The translations under genes were made by a program, and so were the position numbers. Under the pieces are notes generated by a model. That model had not been told where the DNA came from and made no database searches. It saw only the letters and a list, made by a program, of their open reading frames with translations. A stretch of DNA of 64,000 nt from UMGS1484 sp045593325 (GTDB lineage: Bacteria > Bacillota > Clostridia > Oscillospirales > Acutalibacteraceae): positions 1-64,000 of the forward strand of contig JAZNWL010000008.1 of the NCBI GenBank assembly GCA_045593325.1. The letters are read 5' to 3'. Shown in pieces: positions 1-9,286 of this stretch (position 1 is its first letter; the number at the start of each line of letters is the position of its first letter).

Positions 1-583
1 TGGTTTGACGAATCAGGGCGGTGGCGGAAGCGTAGGCTTCATAACACCCTTTATACCCACAGGTGCAAGGATAGCCGTCCTTCACAATGCTCATGTGGCC
101 CAGTTCGGCGCCTGCATGGTTAAAGCCACCGTAGATCTTACCGTCGATGATCACACCGCCGCCAACCCCGGTGCCCAGGGTAATCATCACAAAATTTTTG
201 GCGCCTTTGCCTGCCCCTGCCAACAGTTCCCCGTAAGCGGCGGCATTGGCATCGTTTTCAATGGCGCAGGGAACCCCTAAAGATTGTTCCAGCATGGGGC
301 AAACGGGGGTATTGTGAAAGGGCAAATTGTTGGCGTAAGCCACCTCCCCTGTTTCGGGGTTTACGGTGCCCGGGGCGGCAATGCCCACGTGGGCAATCTC
401 TTTCATGGTGAGCCCTGCGTTTTCCAAGGCAAGGTGCACAGCTTTTGCCATATCATCCACAATTTGCCCGGCGGTGGCACTTTTGTCGGTTTTCAGTTTG
501 CCTTTGCCCACGATTTCATATTGTTCATTTACCACACCAACAGCAATGTTGGTGCCGCCTAAATCAATGCCGATACAATACAT
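1..583 (-). CDS. glk: ROK-family glucokinase (partial, C-terminus outside window)
   Basis: Cytoplasmic ATP-dependent phosphorylation of glucose to glucose-6-phosphate is the likely role. The first 194 residues are present; the rest lies beyond the left edge. Visible are the N-terminal phosphate loop DLGGTN (residues 7-12), NDAN around 110-113, the glycine-rich TLGTGVGGG (135-143), the ExGH pair E160/H163, and the zinc-binding CTCGYKGC (173-180) typical of ROK proteins. The ATG at 583 follows an AAGGAG ribosome site. It lies 31 nt downstream of hprK on the same strand, so the two are probably cotranscribed, linking sugar phosphorylation to catabolite control. Other ROK sugar kinases are possible, but the motif set fits Gram-positive GlcK best. 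Confidence 0.88.
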   Translation of the reverse strand, partial: MYCIGIDLGGTNIAVGVVNEQYEIVGKGKLKTDKSATAGQIVDDMAKAVHLALENAGLTMKEIAHVGIAAPGTVNPETGEVAYANNLPFHNTPVCPMLEQSLGVPCAIENDANAAAYGELLAGAGKGAKNFVMITLGTGVGGGVIIDGKIYGGFNHAGAELGHMSIVKDGYPCTCGYKGCYEAYASATALIRQT

Positions 584-614
584 GATTATTATCTCCTTTT
601 TCAACAGCCCTTAT

Positions 615-1583
615 TTAGAAGGACGACCAGATATTTTTTTCTTCTTCGGTGGCGGGAGAACCTGCGTCCATCCCCAAGCGGTGAAGCAATTCCTGAGCGG
701 AATTGTACCCCATGCGTTTTTGACGGTTGTTCATGGCGGCAACTTCAATGATCACTGCCAGGTTCCGACCGGGTTTAATGGGAATGGTAACCGAAGTAAC
801 GTCCAACCCCAGAATGGTGGTGGTTTCCCCTTCAATGCCCATACGGTCGTACACTTTATTGGGATCCCAGTTTTCTAAGTTGACCACCAGGTCGATCTTT
901 TCGGTCATTTTTACCGAACCGATCCCGAAAATACGACGGGCATTGATGATGCCGATGCCCCGCAGTTCAATAAAGTGGCGGATATTTTCAGGGGCGGTAC
1001 CCACCAGGGTCTTATCCGACACACGGCGGATCTCCACCGCATCGTCGGCAATCAAACGGTGACCCCGTTTGATCAGTTCAATGGCAGTCTCACTTTTCCC
1101 TGCGCCGCTTTCCCCTAACATTAAGATCCCTTCGCCGTATACTTCCACCAATACCCCATGGCGGGTGATACGGGGGGCAAGTTGTACTTTCAGGAAAGAG
1201 ATCAAGGCGGCGGAAAAAGCAGAAGTATCTTCTGCCGTTTGCAACATGGGTACGTCATATTTTTTCGCGGCTGCCAAAAAATCTTCCGACAGGGCAAGTT
1301 TACGGGCAACCACCACTGCCACGGGTTTTTTGGAGAAAAATTCATCCAGCCGTTGCAATTTTTGTTCCAAAGTCAATTCTTTTAAGTAGGTAATTTCGTT
1401 CATGCCCAACACCTGGATCCGTTGGGGGTCAAAGTATTCATAATACCCTGCCAACTGCAACCCGGGACGGTTAATATCCGACACCGAAACTTCGGTTTGT
1501 TCGGCAACTTCTTCCCCCGAGAGAATGTCCAGGGAAAATTCTTTGATGATATTTTTCAAGGGAACCGAATATTGATTCTGCAT
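615..1583 (-). CDS. hprK: HPr kinase/phosphorylase
   Basis: Phosphorylates and dephosphorylates Ser46 of HPr in the cytoplasm, the central switch of carbon catabolite repression in Firmicutes. The 322-residue protein has the usual length. It shows the N-terminal HprK domain, the Walker A loop GESGAGKS (about residues 157-164), and the family signature ELRGIGIINAR (about 208-218). I chose the ATG at 1583 rather than a GTG nine bases upstream because a GAGGTGG ribosome site sits five bases before the ATG. It is first in a two-gene unit with the glucokinase and is transcribed divergently from rqcH. Confidence 0.95.
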   Translation of the reverse strand: MQNQYSVPLKNIIKEFSLDILSGEEVAEQTEVSVSDINRPGLQLAGYYEYFDPQRIQVLGMNEITYLKELTLEQKLQRLDEFFSKKPVAVVVARKLALSEDFLAAAKKYDVPMLQTAEDTSAFSAALISFLKVQLAPRITRHGVLVEVYGEGILMLGESGAGKSETAIELIKRGHRLIADDAVEIRRVSDKTLVGTAPENIRHFIELRGIGIINARRIFGIGSVKMTEKIDLVVNLENWDPNKVYDRMGIEGETTTILGLDVTSVTIPIKPGRNLAVIIEVAAMNNRQKRMGYNSAQELLHRLGMDAGSPATEEEKNIWSSF

Positions 1584-1684
1584 ACTTTCCACCTCATTGC
1601 CTTTTTCACAGTTCTATTCATTGTCATTATACCTCATTTTCTCCCATTTGCCAACAACTTTTTCTTTATTCTTGATAAAAACTG

Positions 1685-1693
1685 TGGTATACT
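1685..1693 (+). promoter_or_regulatory. Extended -10 promoter element before rqcH
   Basis: TGG-TATACT forms an extended -10 (TGnTATAMT) about 30 nt upstream of the rqcH start. No convincing -35 lies 17 bp upstream, consistent with an extended -10 promoter. It sits in the divergent hprK/rqcH gap. Confidence 0.55.
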
Positions 1694-1724
1694 GATAGTA
1701 ACTTTATCCTGGGTAGGTGTTTTC

Positions 1725-3479
1725 ATGGCTTTCGACGGCGCTTTTTTGCATGGCGTTCTGGAAGAAATCAAAGAAAAAGCAGTGGGCAGTCGGGTGGATA
1801 AAATCTACCAACCCACCAAAAACACGTTGATTTTCTTCCTGCGAAGCAAAGGCTTCAACGGAAAATTGTTGCTTTCTGCCGAATCGGGCACCGCCCGTTT
1901 GCAGTTGACCGAGGCATCCTTTGAAAATCCCGCAACCCCTCCCATGCTGTGTATGTTACTGCGAAAAAAATTGGTGGGTGCCAAACTCACCGCCCTTCGG
2001 CAACCCCAGTTGGAACGGATCGTATTTTTGGACTTTGACACCAAAAACGAACTGGGCGACCCCGTCTGCCTTACTCTGGTGGCGGAACTGATGGGGCGCA
2101 ACGCCAACCTGATTTTGCTGGGAGAACAGGGAAAAATTATTGACAGTGTCCGCCGTACCGACGCTGCCGACACCACCCGTATCATTATGCCGGGGGTAAC
2201 CTACACACCCCCTGAAAAAAGCGGAACCTTTGATTTGCTCACGGGGGACGTTACGGTTCCCTTACAAGAACTGGCAACAGAAGAACGGCGAAACCTTCCT
2301 TCGGCGTTGTTACGTGCCGTTCCGGGGATTTCTCCCATTGTTTGCCGTGAACTTGCCTTTTTGAGTTTACAGGGGCAAGAAGATGAACCGCCCACCAAAG
2401 AAGAACAAAACAAACTGCTGACCCATTTACGGGAATTGCAACAGCGGGTGACGGGCAACAATACCACACCCACCATGGTGATAGACCAAACGGGAAAACC
2501 CATTGATTTCACCTTTTTCCCTGTTTCCCAATATAAAGACGGGGCAACCCTCACCGCCTTTCCTGATTTTTGTTCCCTGCTGGATGCTTTTTACCAAAAG
2601 CGGGACCAAAAAGCCAGGTTACAGGCAAAGTCCCAGACCCTTTCCAAATTTTTAAACACCACCCTTGCCCGCCTTGCCCGTACGGTGAACGTGCGGACCC
2701 GGGAATGGGAACAAGCCCAGAACTGTGAACAGTTGCGGGAATACGGAGAACTGCTGAAAGCCAATTTGCATTTGGTGAAAGCGGGTGCCACGGGATGTCG
2801 GGTTATCAATTATTATGACCCGGATTGCCGGGAAATTACCATTCCTTTGTCCCCTGCCCTTTCCCCTGCCGCCAATGCCCAGAAGTATTTTAAGGAATAC
2901 CGAAAAAAATGCACCGCCGCAGGGATGCTCAAGGGACTCATTGAAAAAGCCCAAACCGACATGATGTATTTAGACAGCGTGCGGGAAGCCTTATCCCGGG
3001 TGGAGACCACCAACGACATTCTTGCTATTGAACAGGAACTGGCCCAAGGGGGTTGGCTAAAAAAGCGCCAAGGCAAAAAGGGAAAAGTTGTCAACGTGAA
3101 GGAATTGCCCCCTTACGAATTCCGTTCCCCTGACGGATTTACGGTATTGGCAGGGCGAAACAACCGACAAAACGACAAATTGACCCTGAAATTTGCCGAC
3201 AAGACCGACATTTGGTTTCACACCAAAAACATTCCCGGTTCTCACGTTATCATCCGCACCGAAAACAAAGAGGTGCCCGACACCACCATGACCTTTGCCG
3301 CCACCCTGGCCGCTACCCTTTCCGCGGGGGCGGACTCCTTAGGGGTTGCGGTGGACTATTGCCCGGTAAAACGGGTGAAGAAACCAAGCGGCTCGCCCCC
3401 GGGCATGGTGATCTACGAAAACTACAATACTGCCTTTGTCAATCCCGACAAAGAACTACCGGAAAAATACAAGGTATAA
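1725..3479 (+). CDS. rqcH: NFACT-family ribosome quality-control protein RqcH
   Basis: RqcH (Rqc2/NEMF homologue; older name fibronectin-binding protein FbpA) binds stalled 50S subunits and recruits Ala-tRNA to add C-terminal alanine tails that mark truncated peptides for degradation. This 584-residue protein opens with the NFACT-N segment including GSRVDKIYQPTKNTLIF (about residues 21-37), has a charged helical middle, and ends with the NFACT-R domain (FRSPDGFTVLAGRNNRQND, then DIWFHTKNIPGSHVI). The ATG at 1725 follows GGTAGGTG; the open frame extends upstream but lacks homology there. It is followed after 19 nt by the GMP-synthase-like gene on the same strand. Confidence 0.9.
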   Translation: MAFDGAFLHGVLEEIKEKAVGSRVDKIYQPTKNTLIFFLRSKGFNGKLLLSAESGTARLQLTEASFENPATPPMLCMLLRKKLVGAKLTALRQPQLERIVFLDFDTKNELGDPVCLTLVAELMGRNANLILLGEQGKIIDSVRRTDAADTTRIIMPGVTYTPPEKSGTFDLLTGDVTVPLQELATEERRNLPSALLRAVPGISPIVCRELAFLSLQGQEDEPPTKEEQNKLLTHLRELQQRVTGNNTTPTMVIDQTGKPIDFTFFPVSQYKDGATLTAFPDFCSLLDAFYQKRDQKARLQAKSQTLSKFLNTTLARLARTVNVRTREWEQAQNCEQLREYGELLKANLHLVKAGATGCRVINYYDPDCREITIPLSPALSPAANAQKYFKEYRKKCTAAGMLKGLIEKAQTDMMYLDSVREALSRVETTNDILAIEQELAQGGWLKKRQGKKGKVVNVKELPPYEFRSPDGFTVLAGRNNRQNDKLTLKFADKTDIWFHTKNIPGSHVIIRTENKEVPDTTMTFAATLAATLSAGADSLGVAVDYCPVKRVKKPSGSPPGMVIYENYNTAFVNPDKELPEKYKV

Positions 3480-3498
3480 TTCACAGGAGGTTTTACAA

Positions 3499-4740
3499 AT
3501 GGAACATCAAATGACCGTTGTTTTGAATTTAGGAGGCTCCAAAGCCCTGAGCGTTGCCAAACGGATTCGGGAATGTGGAGTTTACAGCGAGGTTTACCCC
3601 TACACCATGGGGAAAGAAGAACTGGAAGCCTTAAACCCCCAGGGAATCATCGTAACAGGCAGTTGCGATAATGTTCATGCCGCCGCCGAAGAAAAGGCTC
3701 CCTGGTTAAAAGAAATGGGTTGTCCCACCCTGGAAGTGGGTAGCGGGACGCCCCTTTCCATTGAAGCCCTGGCAGGGGGTGTGGGGAAAAAATGTTTGGA
3801 CAATTTCCTGAAGATCACATGTAACTGCACAGGGGACTGGTCCTTACAGGGCTTTGCCGACACTGTTATTTCGGAATATAAAGAAAAAATCGGCGACCAT
3901 AACGTTGCCGTCGGGGTAACCGGTGGGGTGGATTCGGCTGTGACCGCCGCCTTGCTTGCCCGCGCCGTTGGTCAGCAATGCACCGCCTTATTTATTGACA
4001 CGGGGCTTTTGCGCAAGGGCGAAGCGGAGCAAACGGTGGACATGATGAATGTCCTGCCTTTAAACTTTGTGAAGGTCAACGCCGAAACCAAATTTATGTT
4101 TAAACTGTTGGGAATCGACGACCCCGTGGGCAAAAAGAATATCATCAACAACGAATACGCCGCCATTTTTGAAACCGAAATGGCAAAGGCGGATTGCGAT
4201 TATCTGGCACAATCCACCATTTACACCGACCTGTTGGTGAACCATTCCCTGCCCCTGTCCAAGCAACCCAAGGAAATTTTTGAACCCTTAAAATATTTAT
4301 TTAAGGACGAAGTGCTGGAACTGGCAAAACTGTTGGGTCTGCCCGAACAGGTGATCTCCCGCAACTCTTTCCCCTTGTACGGATTGGCAACCCGTTGCAT
4401 CGGCGCCATTACCATGGAACGGCTGAACATTGTACGGGAAGCCGACGCGGTTTTTGCCGAAGAAATAAAAAAAGCAAAGCTGGACAAACACATGAACCAG
4501 TACTTTGCTTCCATTGCCAATTTTAAAAGCGCCGCCATTCGGGGCAACCGCCAAACCTACGAATATACTTTGATCTTACGGGCGGTTTTCACCAACGATT
4601 ATATCTCTGCCGATCCTGCCGCCATTCCCCATGACGTTTTGCAACAGATCAGCCGCCGCATCACCACCGAGATCGGTGGGGTCAGCCGTGTGCTGTTGGA
4701 TATTACCTCCACCCCTCCCGCCGCCATTGAGTTGGAATAA
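3499..4740 (+). CDS. GMP-synthase-like ATP pyrophosphatase with degenerate, shortened glutaminase domain
   Basis: Resembles GuaA, which aminates XMP to GMP. From about residue 112 on it follows the synthetase part: GDWSLQGF, the PP-loop TGGVDSA (141-147, normally SGGVDSS), GLLRKGEAEQ, LAQSTIYTDLL, FKDEV, NRQTYEYTLILRAV, and the C-terminal dimerisation motif ITSTPPAAIE. The N-terminal part is only about 105 residues instead of about 190-200. The nucleophile motif GICYGMQ is replaced by LEVGSGTPL, so no catalytic Cys is present, and the segment carrying the catalytic His/Glu is missing. The usual RQPFPGPGL reads RNSFPLYGL. The ATG at 3499 has AGGAGG eight bases upstream. It could be an ammonia-dependent GMP synthase or a paralogue with another substrate. 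Confidence 0.75.
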   Translation: MEHQMTVVLNLGGSKALSVAKRIRECGVYSEVYPYTMGKEELEALNPQGIIVTGSCDNVHAAAEEKAPWLKEMGCPTLEVGSGTPLSIEALAGGVGKKCLDNFLKITCNCTGDWSLQGFADTVISEYKEKIGDHNVAVGVTGGVDSAVTAALLARAVGQQCTALFIDTGLLRKGEAEQTVDMMNVLPLNFVKVNAETKFMFKLLGIDDPVGKKNIINNEYAAIFETEMAKADCDYLAQSTIYTDLLVNHSLPLSKQPKEIFEPLKYLFKDEVLELAKLLGLPEQVISRNSFPLYGLATRCIGAITMERLNIVREADAVFAEEIKKAKLDKHMNQYFASIANFKSAAIRGNRQTYEYTLILRAVFTNDYISADPAAIPHDVLQQISRRITTEIGGVSRVLLDITSTPPAAIELE

Positions 4741-5433
4741 TCAGTAAAATAAATAACTGTATTCTTTGGAGTTTTTCATGGAGAAGATGCTGTCCTCTCC
4801 CACAATGAAATGGTCCAGCAATTCCACCTGTAACCGATGGAGCACCTCCACCACTTCCCCTGTCTGGCGCACGTCTTCACTGGAAGGATACAGCCAGTTG
4901 CTGGGGTGATTGTGAGCCAGCACCACCGACGCGGCTTTGGTGTTCAGGCAATGCATGGTCAACCGACGAAGATCCAAAGGCACCTGGGAGAAAATGCCGT
5001 TGGAAATGATCTCATCCCGAATCAGTTGCATATCCCCATCCAACAACAAAGCATGAAGATTTTCTTCAGGTTCTGACACAAACGCCACCTGGATATAATG
5101 GGAAATATCTGCCATACCCCGGAACTTTCTCACCTTCTGCTTTTGCTTGGATTGTTGATACCGCTTGCCCACTTCGTTAAGGTTGCTCAAAAACAAAGCG
5201 GTGGTTTTCCCCACCCCGTTCACCGAAAGCAATCGGTCAAAATCAGCTTCCAGCACGTCGTGGAAACTGCCGAATTCCTTGATCAAACGGTGGGCAAGGG
5301 CATTTACGTCCTCTCGGGGAATACAATGAAACAACAGCCATTCCAACACCTCATGGTCCCGAAGGCTGTTCAGTCCGTATTTTTCAATTCGTTCTCTCAT
5401 ACGCTCTCTATGACCGTCATGCAGTCGGTTCAT
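4741..5433 (-). CDS. radC: RadC family JAB/MPN-domain protein
   Basis: A 230-residue RadC/YsxA-type protein. The N-terminal UPF0758 helix-hairpin-helix region contains LLSVNGVGKTTALFL, and the C-terminal JAB-like metal-binding motif is HNHPSNWLYPSSED followed by DHFIVGEDSIFSM. The family's role is unsettled; the fold is a JAMM metalloprotease-like domain and the old link to DNA repair is weak. Its stop codon abuts the stop of the convergent GMP-synthase-like gene with no intervening base. It is transcribed divergently from the pseudouridine synthase with a 38-nt gap. Confidence 0.9.
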   Translation of the reverse strand: MNRLHDGHRERMRERIEKYGLNSLRDHEVLEWLLFHCIPREDVNALAHRLIKEFGSFHDVLEADFDRLLSVNGVGKTTALFLSNLNEVGKRYQQSKQKQKVRKFRGMADISHYIQVAFVSEPEENLHALLLDGDMQLIRDEIISNGIFSQVPLDLRRLTMHCLNTKAASVVLAHNHPSNWLYPSSEDVRQTGEVVEVLHRLQVELLDHFIVGEDSIFSMKNSKEYSYLFY

Positions 5434-5471
5434 AATGAAACTCCTAATCTTTTTATCGTTCGAGGTATCCT

Positions 5472-6419
5472 ATGAAATCCTTTACCATTGGGAAAAATGA
5501 TGCCGGGCAACGGCTGGACCGTTTTATCACCAAAGCTGCCCCCCACCTGCCCCTTTCCATGCTGCACAAGGGAATCCGCACCAAAAACATCAAGGTCAAC
5601 CGTAAACGGGCAACTGCCAACCAACGGCTGAACGAAGGGGATTTGGTGGAACTGTACCTGAAAGACGAAGTGCTGACCCCCGGGGAAAAGCACTACGACT
5701 TTTTGCGGGCAGGGAAACAGTTGCAGATCATATATGAAGACGGACAAATTCTGTTGGCTCACAAACCCGAAGGGTTACTGTCCCACGGGGATGAAAAGGA
5801 ATATTCCGATACCTTGATTGGTCGCATTAAGCGGTATTTGTTTGAAAAAGGAGAGTTTAACCCTGAGGAAGAAACCTCCTTCACCCCTGCCCTTGCCAAC
5901 CGCATTGACCGCAACACAGGAGGCATTGTGATTGCCGCAAAAACCGCCGAGGCGTTGCGGATCTTAAACCAAAAAATCAAGGACAGAGAAATCGACAAAT
6001 ATTATTTATGTCTGGTGCACGGCACCCCAAAACCAAAAGAAGCATTGCTGAAAGGCTACCTTGTGAAAGACGAGAAAAAAAACAAAGTGACAGTGCACAA
6101 AAATCCCATTCCGAACGGGCGAACCATTGAGACCCACTATTCGGTGCTTGCCACCAAAGGGAACGTTTCTTTGTTGGAAATCCACTTGCTGACGGGGCGA
6201 ACCCATCAGATTCGCGCCCACATGGAAAGTGTGGGGCACCCCCTGGTGGGCGAAGGGAAATACGGCAAGAACGCCGCCGACAAAAAGAAAGGGTTTAAAC
6301 ATCAGGCGTTATATTCCTACAAGCTGACCTTTGCCTTTACCACCGACGCCGGTTGCCTTTCTTACCTTGACGGCAAAACCTTTCAAATTAACGACGTTTG
6401 GTTTGCCAGGGAATTTTAA
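5472..6419 (+). CDS. RluA-family 23S rRNA pseudouridine synthase
   Basis: Isomerises uridine to pseudouridine in ribosomal RNA. The 315-residue protein starts with an S4 RNA-binding domain (GQRLDRFITKAAPHLPLSML, then KNIKVNRKRA) followed by the catalytic domain. The signature ANRIDRNTGGIVIAAK carries the catalytic Asp, and LLTGRTHQIRAHMESVGHPLVGEGKYG is the RluA/RluD C-terminal motif. Start ATG 5472 follows CGAGG. RluC, RluD or a Firmicute paralogue (YlyB/YhcT-like) cannot be told apart by eye, so no symbol is given. A strong hairpin terminator follows. Confidence 0.88.
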   Translation: MKSFTIGKNDAGQRLDRFITKAAPHLPLSMLHKGIRTKNIKVNRKRATANQRLNEGDLVELYLKDEVLTPGEKHYDFLRAGKQLQIIYEDGQILLAHKPEGLLSHGDEKEYSDTLIGRIKRYLFEKGEFNPEEETSFTPALANRIDRNTGGIVIAAKTAEALRILNQKIKDREIDKYYLCLVHGTPKPKEALLKGYLVKDEKKNKVTVHKNPIPNGRTIETHYSVLATKGNVSLLEIHLLTGRTHQIRAHMESVGHPLVGEGKYGKNAADKKKGFKHQALYSYKLTFAFTTDAGCLSYLDGKTFQINDVWFAREF

Positions 6420-6452
6420 TTAATACAATACACAACAAGCAATATAGCACAA

Positions 6453-6479
6453 AAGCCCTTGCAACGCAAGGGCTTTTTT
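6453..6479. terminator. Bidirectional intrinsic terminator between rluA-type gene and ligA
   Basis: A perfect 10-bp stem AAGCCCTTGC/GCAAGGGCTT with a 3-nt AAC loop, followed by a T run on the plus strand and by a shorter T run on the minus strand. It sits between convergent genes and can serve both. Confidence 0.9.
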
Positions 6480-6486
6480 CTTTGCA

Positions 6487-8463
6487 CTATTGATTCAGCA
6501 ATTCCAGCAGTTGTTCTTCGGTGAGAACGGGGATGCCCAAATCGTTGGCTTTGGTGAGTTTACTGCCGGCGGCTTCCCCGGCTACCACGTAATTGGTTTT
6601 CTTAGACACCGAGCCGGACACCTTGCCCCCTGCCTGTTCGATAAGTTCTTTGGCCTCTTCCCGTTTCAGGGTGGGCAGGGTACCTGTCAAAACAAAGGTT
6701 TTCCCCGCCAGTTCTCCCCCGCCTGTTTTGGCGGCAGAAGTAAAATTCAGCCCCAGCTCTTTCAATTCGGAAAGGAGTTCCTTGGTGCCATCCAGGGCGA
6801 AGAAAGAAAACAGGCTTTGTGCCATGACCTCTCCAAAGCCTTCCATGGCTTCAAAGGCTTCTTTTGGGGCAGTTGCCATTTCCTCCAGACCGCTAAAGGT
6901 TTGTTCCAACAGTTTGGCGGCTTTTTCCCCGATGTGGCGAATCCCCAACCCGAAAATCAACCGCCACAGAGGATTTCCTTTGGATTTTTCAATGGCGGCA
7001 ATTAAATTGTCGGCAGATTTTTGACCCATCCGCTCAATTTCCGCAATTTGAGAGGCTTCCAGGCGGTAAATATCCGAAGGTTTTTTCACCAGATCCAAGG
7101 CGGTGAGTTGCAAAATCACGGCAGGGCCAAGGCCTTCAATATCCATTGCTCCCCGAGAGGCAAAGTGAATGAGATTTCGCTCCAACTGAGCGGGACATTC
7201 GGGATTCTGACACCGCAATGCCGCTTCCCCTTCCAGGCGGGACACAGGCTGACCGCAAGAGGGGCACACCTTTGGCATTTCATAAGGCACATGAGGAGTG
7301 GCGTGGGCGGTGACCGACACCACTTCGGGAATAATATCCCCTGCTTTTCGCACCCGCAGGGTATCCCCGATGCCAATGTTTTTTTCTTTGATAAAATCTT
7401 CATTGTGAAGCACCGCACGGGACACGGTGGTACCTGCTAAAAACACCGGTTCAAACACGGCGGTGGGGGTCAACACCCCGGTTCTGCCCACCTGAATCTC
7501 CACCTCTTTTAACAGGGTATCCTTTTCTTCCGGGGGGTATTTATATGCCACTGCCCAGCGGGGGAATTTGGCGGTACTGCCCAGTTCCTGCCGCAAAGAA
7601 AGGGTGTCTAACTTGATAACGGCACCGTCAATGTCAAAGGGAAGTCCCCCACGGCAGTTGCCGATTTCTTTTACCTGTTCCACTGCTTCTTCAATGCCCT
7701 TACAGCGGGTGTAAAAAGGCAGGGTGGGAATGCCCAATTCTTTGATGGTATCTAAGGATTCAATATGAGAAGCAAAAGAGATTCCCTCTGCCTGTTGCAC
7801 GTTAAAACAGAAAACGTCCAGGTTTCGGGTGGCGGTGACGGCGGGATTTTTTTGCCGCAGGGCACCTGCCGCCGCATTCCGAGGGTTCTTTGCCAATTTT
7901 TCGCCATTGAGTTCCTGTTGTTCCAGAAGTTTTTCAAAACTTTGGTGGGGCATATACACTTCCCCCCTCACTTCCAGGAAAGGAACGGCTTTGTTCAGTC
8001 GTTTTGGGATAGCGGAAATGGTATCCAAATTGGCGGTAACGTCTTCCCCGGTGACGCCATCCCCACGGGTAGACCCACGAACAAACACCCCGTCCCGATA
8101 TTCTAACGACACCGAAAGCCCGTCGATCTTGGGTTCCACACTGTATACGGGATCTGCAATGACTTCCCGCACTTTACGGTCAAAATCATAGAGTTCTTCA
8201 AAGGAAAAGGCGTCTTGCAGACTTTCCATTTTCACGGTATGTTCCACTTTGGAAAACAAATTGGAGGCCGCGCCCCCCACCCGCACGGTGGGAGAATCAG
8301 GGGTTTTATACTGAGGATATTCCTCTTCCAACAGCACAAGTTCCCTGAGCATACGGTCATATTCATAGTCGGGAATTTGGGGCGCATCCCGGTTATAATA
8401 CAGGTCGCTGTGATACTGCACAAGGGAACGCAACTGTTCTATTTTTTCTTTGATGGTTTCCAT
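6487..8463 (-). CDS. ligA: NAD-dependent DNA ligase LigA
   Basis: Seals nicks during replication and repair using NAD+. The 658-residue length is normal. Visible in order: N-terminal Ia domain with YHSDLYYNRDAPQIPDYEYD, the adenylation site KIDG with Lys112, the OB-fold region, a four-Cys zinc finger (CPSCG...CQNPECPA, about 402-427), tandem helix-hairpin-helix segments (GLGIRHIGEKAA), and a C-terminal BRCT domain (FVLTGTLPTLKREEAKELIEQAGGKV region, about 580-658). ATG 8463 is the only plausible start. yunB lies 11 nt upstream on the same strand. Confidence 0.97.
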   Translation of the reverse strand: METIKEKIEQLRSLVQYHSDLYYNRDAPQIPDYEYDRMLRELVLLEEEYPQYKTPDSPTVRVGGAASNLFSKVEHTVKMESLQDAFSFEELYDFDRKVREVIADPVYSVEPKIDGLSVSLEYRDGVFVRGSTRGDGVTGEDVTANLDTISAIPKRLNKAVPFLEVRGEVYMPHQSFEKLLEQQELNGEKLAKNPRNAAAGALRQKNPAVTATRNLDVFCFNVQQAEGISFASHIESLDTIKELGIPTLPFYTRCKGIEEAVEQVKEIGNCRGGLPFDIDGAVIKLDTLSLRQELGSTAKFPRWAVAYKYPPEEKDTLLKEVEIQVGRTGVLTPTAVFEPVFLAGTTVSRAVLHNEDFIKEKNIGIGDTLRVRKAGDIIPEVVSVTAHATPHVPYEMPKVCPSCGQPVSRLEGEAALRCQNPECPAQLERNLIHFASRGAMDIEGLGPAVILQLTALDLVKKPSDIYRLEASQIAEIERMGQKSADNLIAAIEKSKGNPLWRLIFGLGIRHIGEKAAKLLEQTFSGLEEMATAPKEAFEAMEGFGEVMAQSLFSFFALDGTKELLSELKELGLNFTSAAKTGGGELAGKTFVLTGTLPTLKREEAKELIEQAGGKVSGSVSKKTNYVVAGEAAGSKLTKANDLGIPVLTEEQLLELLNQ

Positions 8464-8474
8464 AGGGTTTTCTC

Positions 8475-9152
8475 CTAACTATAATCATATCCGTAATTAT
8501 TCAGGTCTTCCAGCACGTTGTCCGATTCTTCCACACTGGTGTAGTATTCAGGAACACTGCCTACGATCACCGTTTCGGCAATCATGAAATTGGTGGTAAC
8601 CGTGGAAGAAGTTTTACAAAATCGGGCAATGGCAAAGGTGGTGGCTTTTACGTTGAGCATGATCTGATGGCGGGTCTGGTTAATGCCTGCATCGTCAAAC
8701 AGATTTTCAAAGGTACATTCCACCGTACAGGACATATCCACCCGAAACCGAAAGGAAGGACCCCGCCCCACAAAAAAACTGCCTCCCACCACCGTGCCCA
8801 GGGGCAGGGCGATGGTGCCGAAATCGTAGGTGTCGAAACATTCCTGAATACCCGAGGCGATTTGAGATTTAAAGCGGTTGAGTTTTACCATGTCGGTTCC
8901 CACGTAGGCAATACTTCCCTGTTCATGATACCCGATTTTCACCAGACTATCATAAGAAATATCCTGGGTTTGTAAAAAGTCATTCACCTTTTCATTGATA
9001 ATTTTCAGGGTGATACTTTCGGCTTTGCTTTCGGAAAGTTTCACAAGAAGGGGTTGAATTCTGAAAAGAAACAGCCCCAAAAGCAAGGAAACCCCAACCG
9101 TTATCGCCAAAAGCCGTATGCAAAAACGATGGTGCTTACCGTATTGTTTCAT
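8475..9152 (-). CDS. yunB: Sporulation protein YunB
   Basis: A 225-residue protein with one N-terminal membrane segment (about residues 11-31) and a long extracytoplasmic region. It matches the YunB family through KLSESKAESITLKIINEKVN, the SLVKIGYHEQGSIAYVGTDMVKLN region, and the conserved GTVVGG...GRGPSFRFRV stretch. In Bacillus, yunB is under mother-cell sigma control and its loss lowers sporulation. Its presence suggests a spore-forming lineage. It precedes ligA by 11 nt, an unusual partner. The exact biochemical role is unknown. Confidence 0.85.
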   Translation of the reverse strand: MKQYGKHHRFCIRLLAITVGVSLLLGLFLFRIQPLLVKLSESKAESITLKIINEKVNDFLQTQDISYDSLVKIGYHEQGSIAYVGTDMVKLNRFKSQIASGIQECFDTYDFGTIALPLGTVVGGSFFVGRGPSFRFRVDMSCTVECTFENLFDDAGINQTRHQIMLNVKATTFAIARFCKTSSTVTTNFMIAETVIVGSVPEYYTSVEESDNVLEDLNNYGYDYS

Positions 9153-9227
9153 AGGTCACCTCCCCTACACCATACGCAGGGGACAAGGGGGATGACACTC
9201 ATTTTAGTATACTATAAAATCGGGGGA

Positions 9228-9256
9228 TTGTAAAGAGCAAGAAAATTTGATATAAT
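9228..9256 (+). promoter_or_regulatory. Sigma-A promoter for rsmE-rsmF
   Basis: TTGTAA (9228-9233), 17-bp spacer, TATAAT (9251-9256), 30 nt before the rsmE ATG. Confidence 0.75.
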
Positions 9257-9286
9257 GGGTTTACCTACAAAAGGACGGTGGCTTTC

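Noticed and set aside
1422..1724. N-terminal extension of RqcH upstream of 1725
   Set aside because: The extension lies antisense over hprK and across the divergent promoter, and the family N-terminus (FDGAFLHGVLEEI) begins at 1725.
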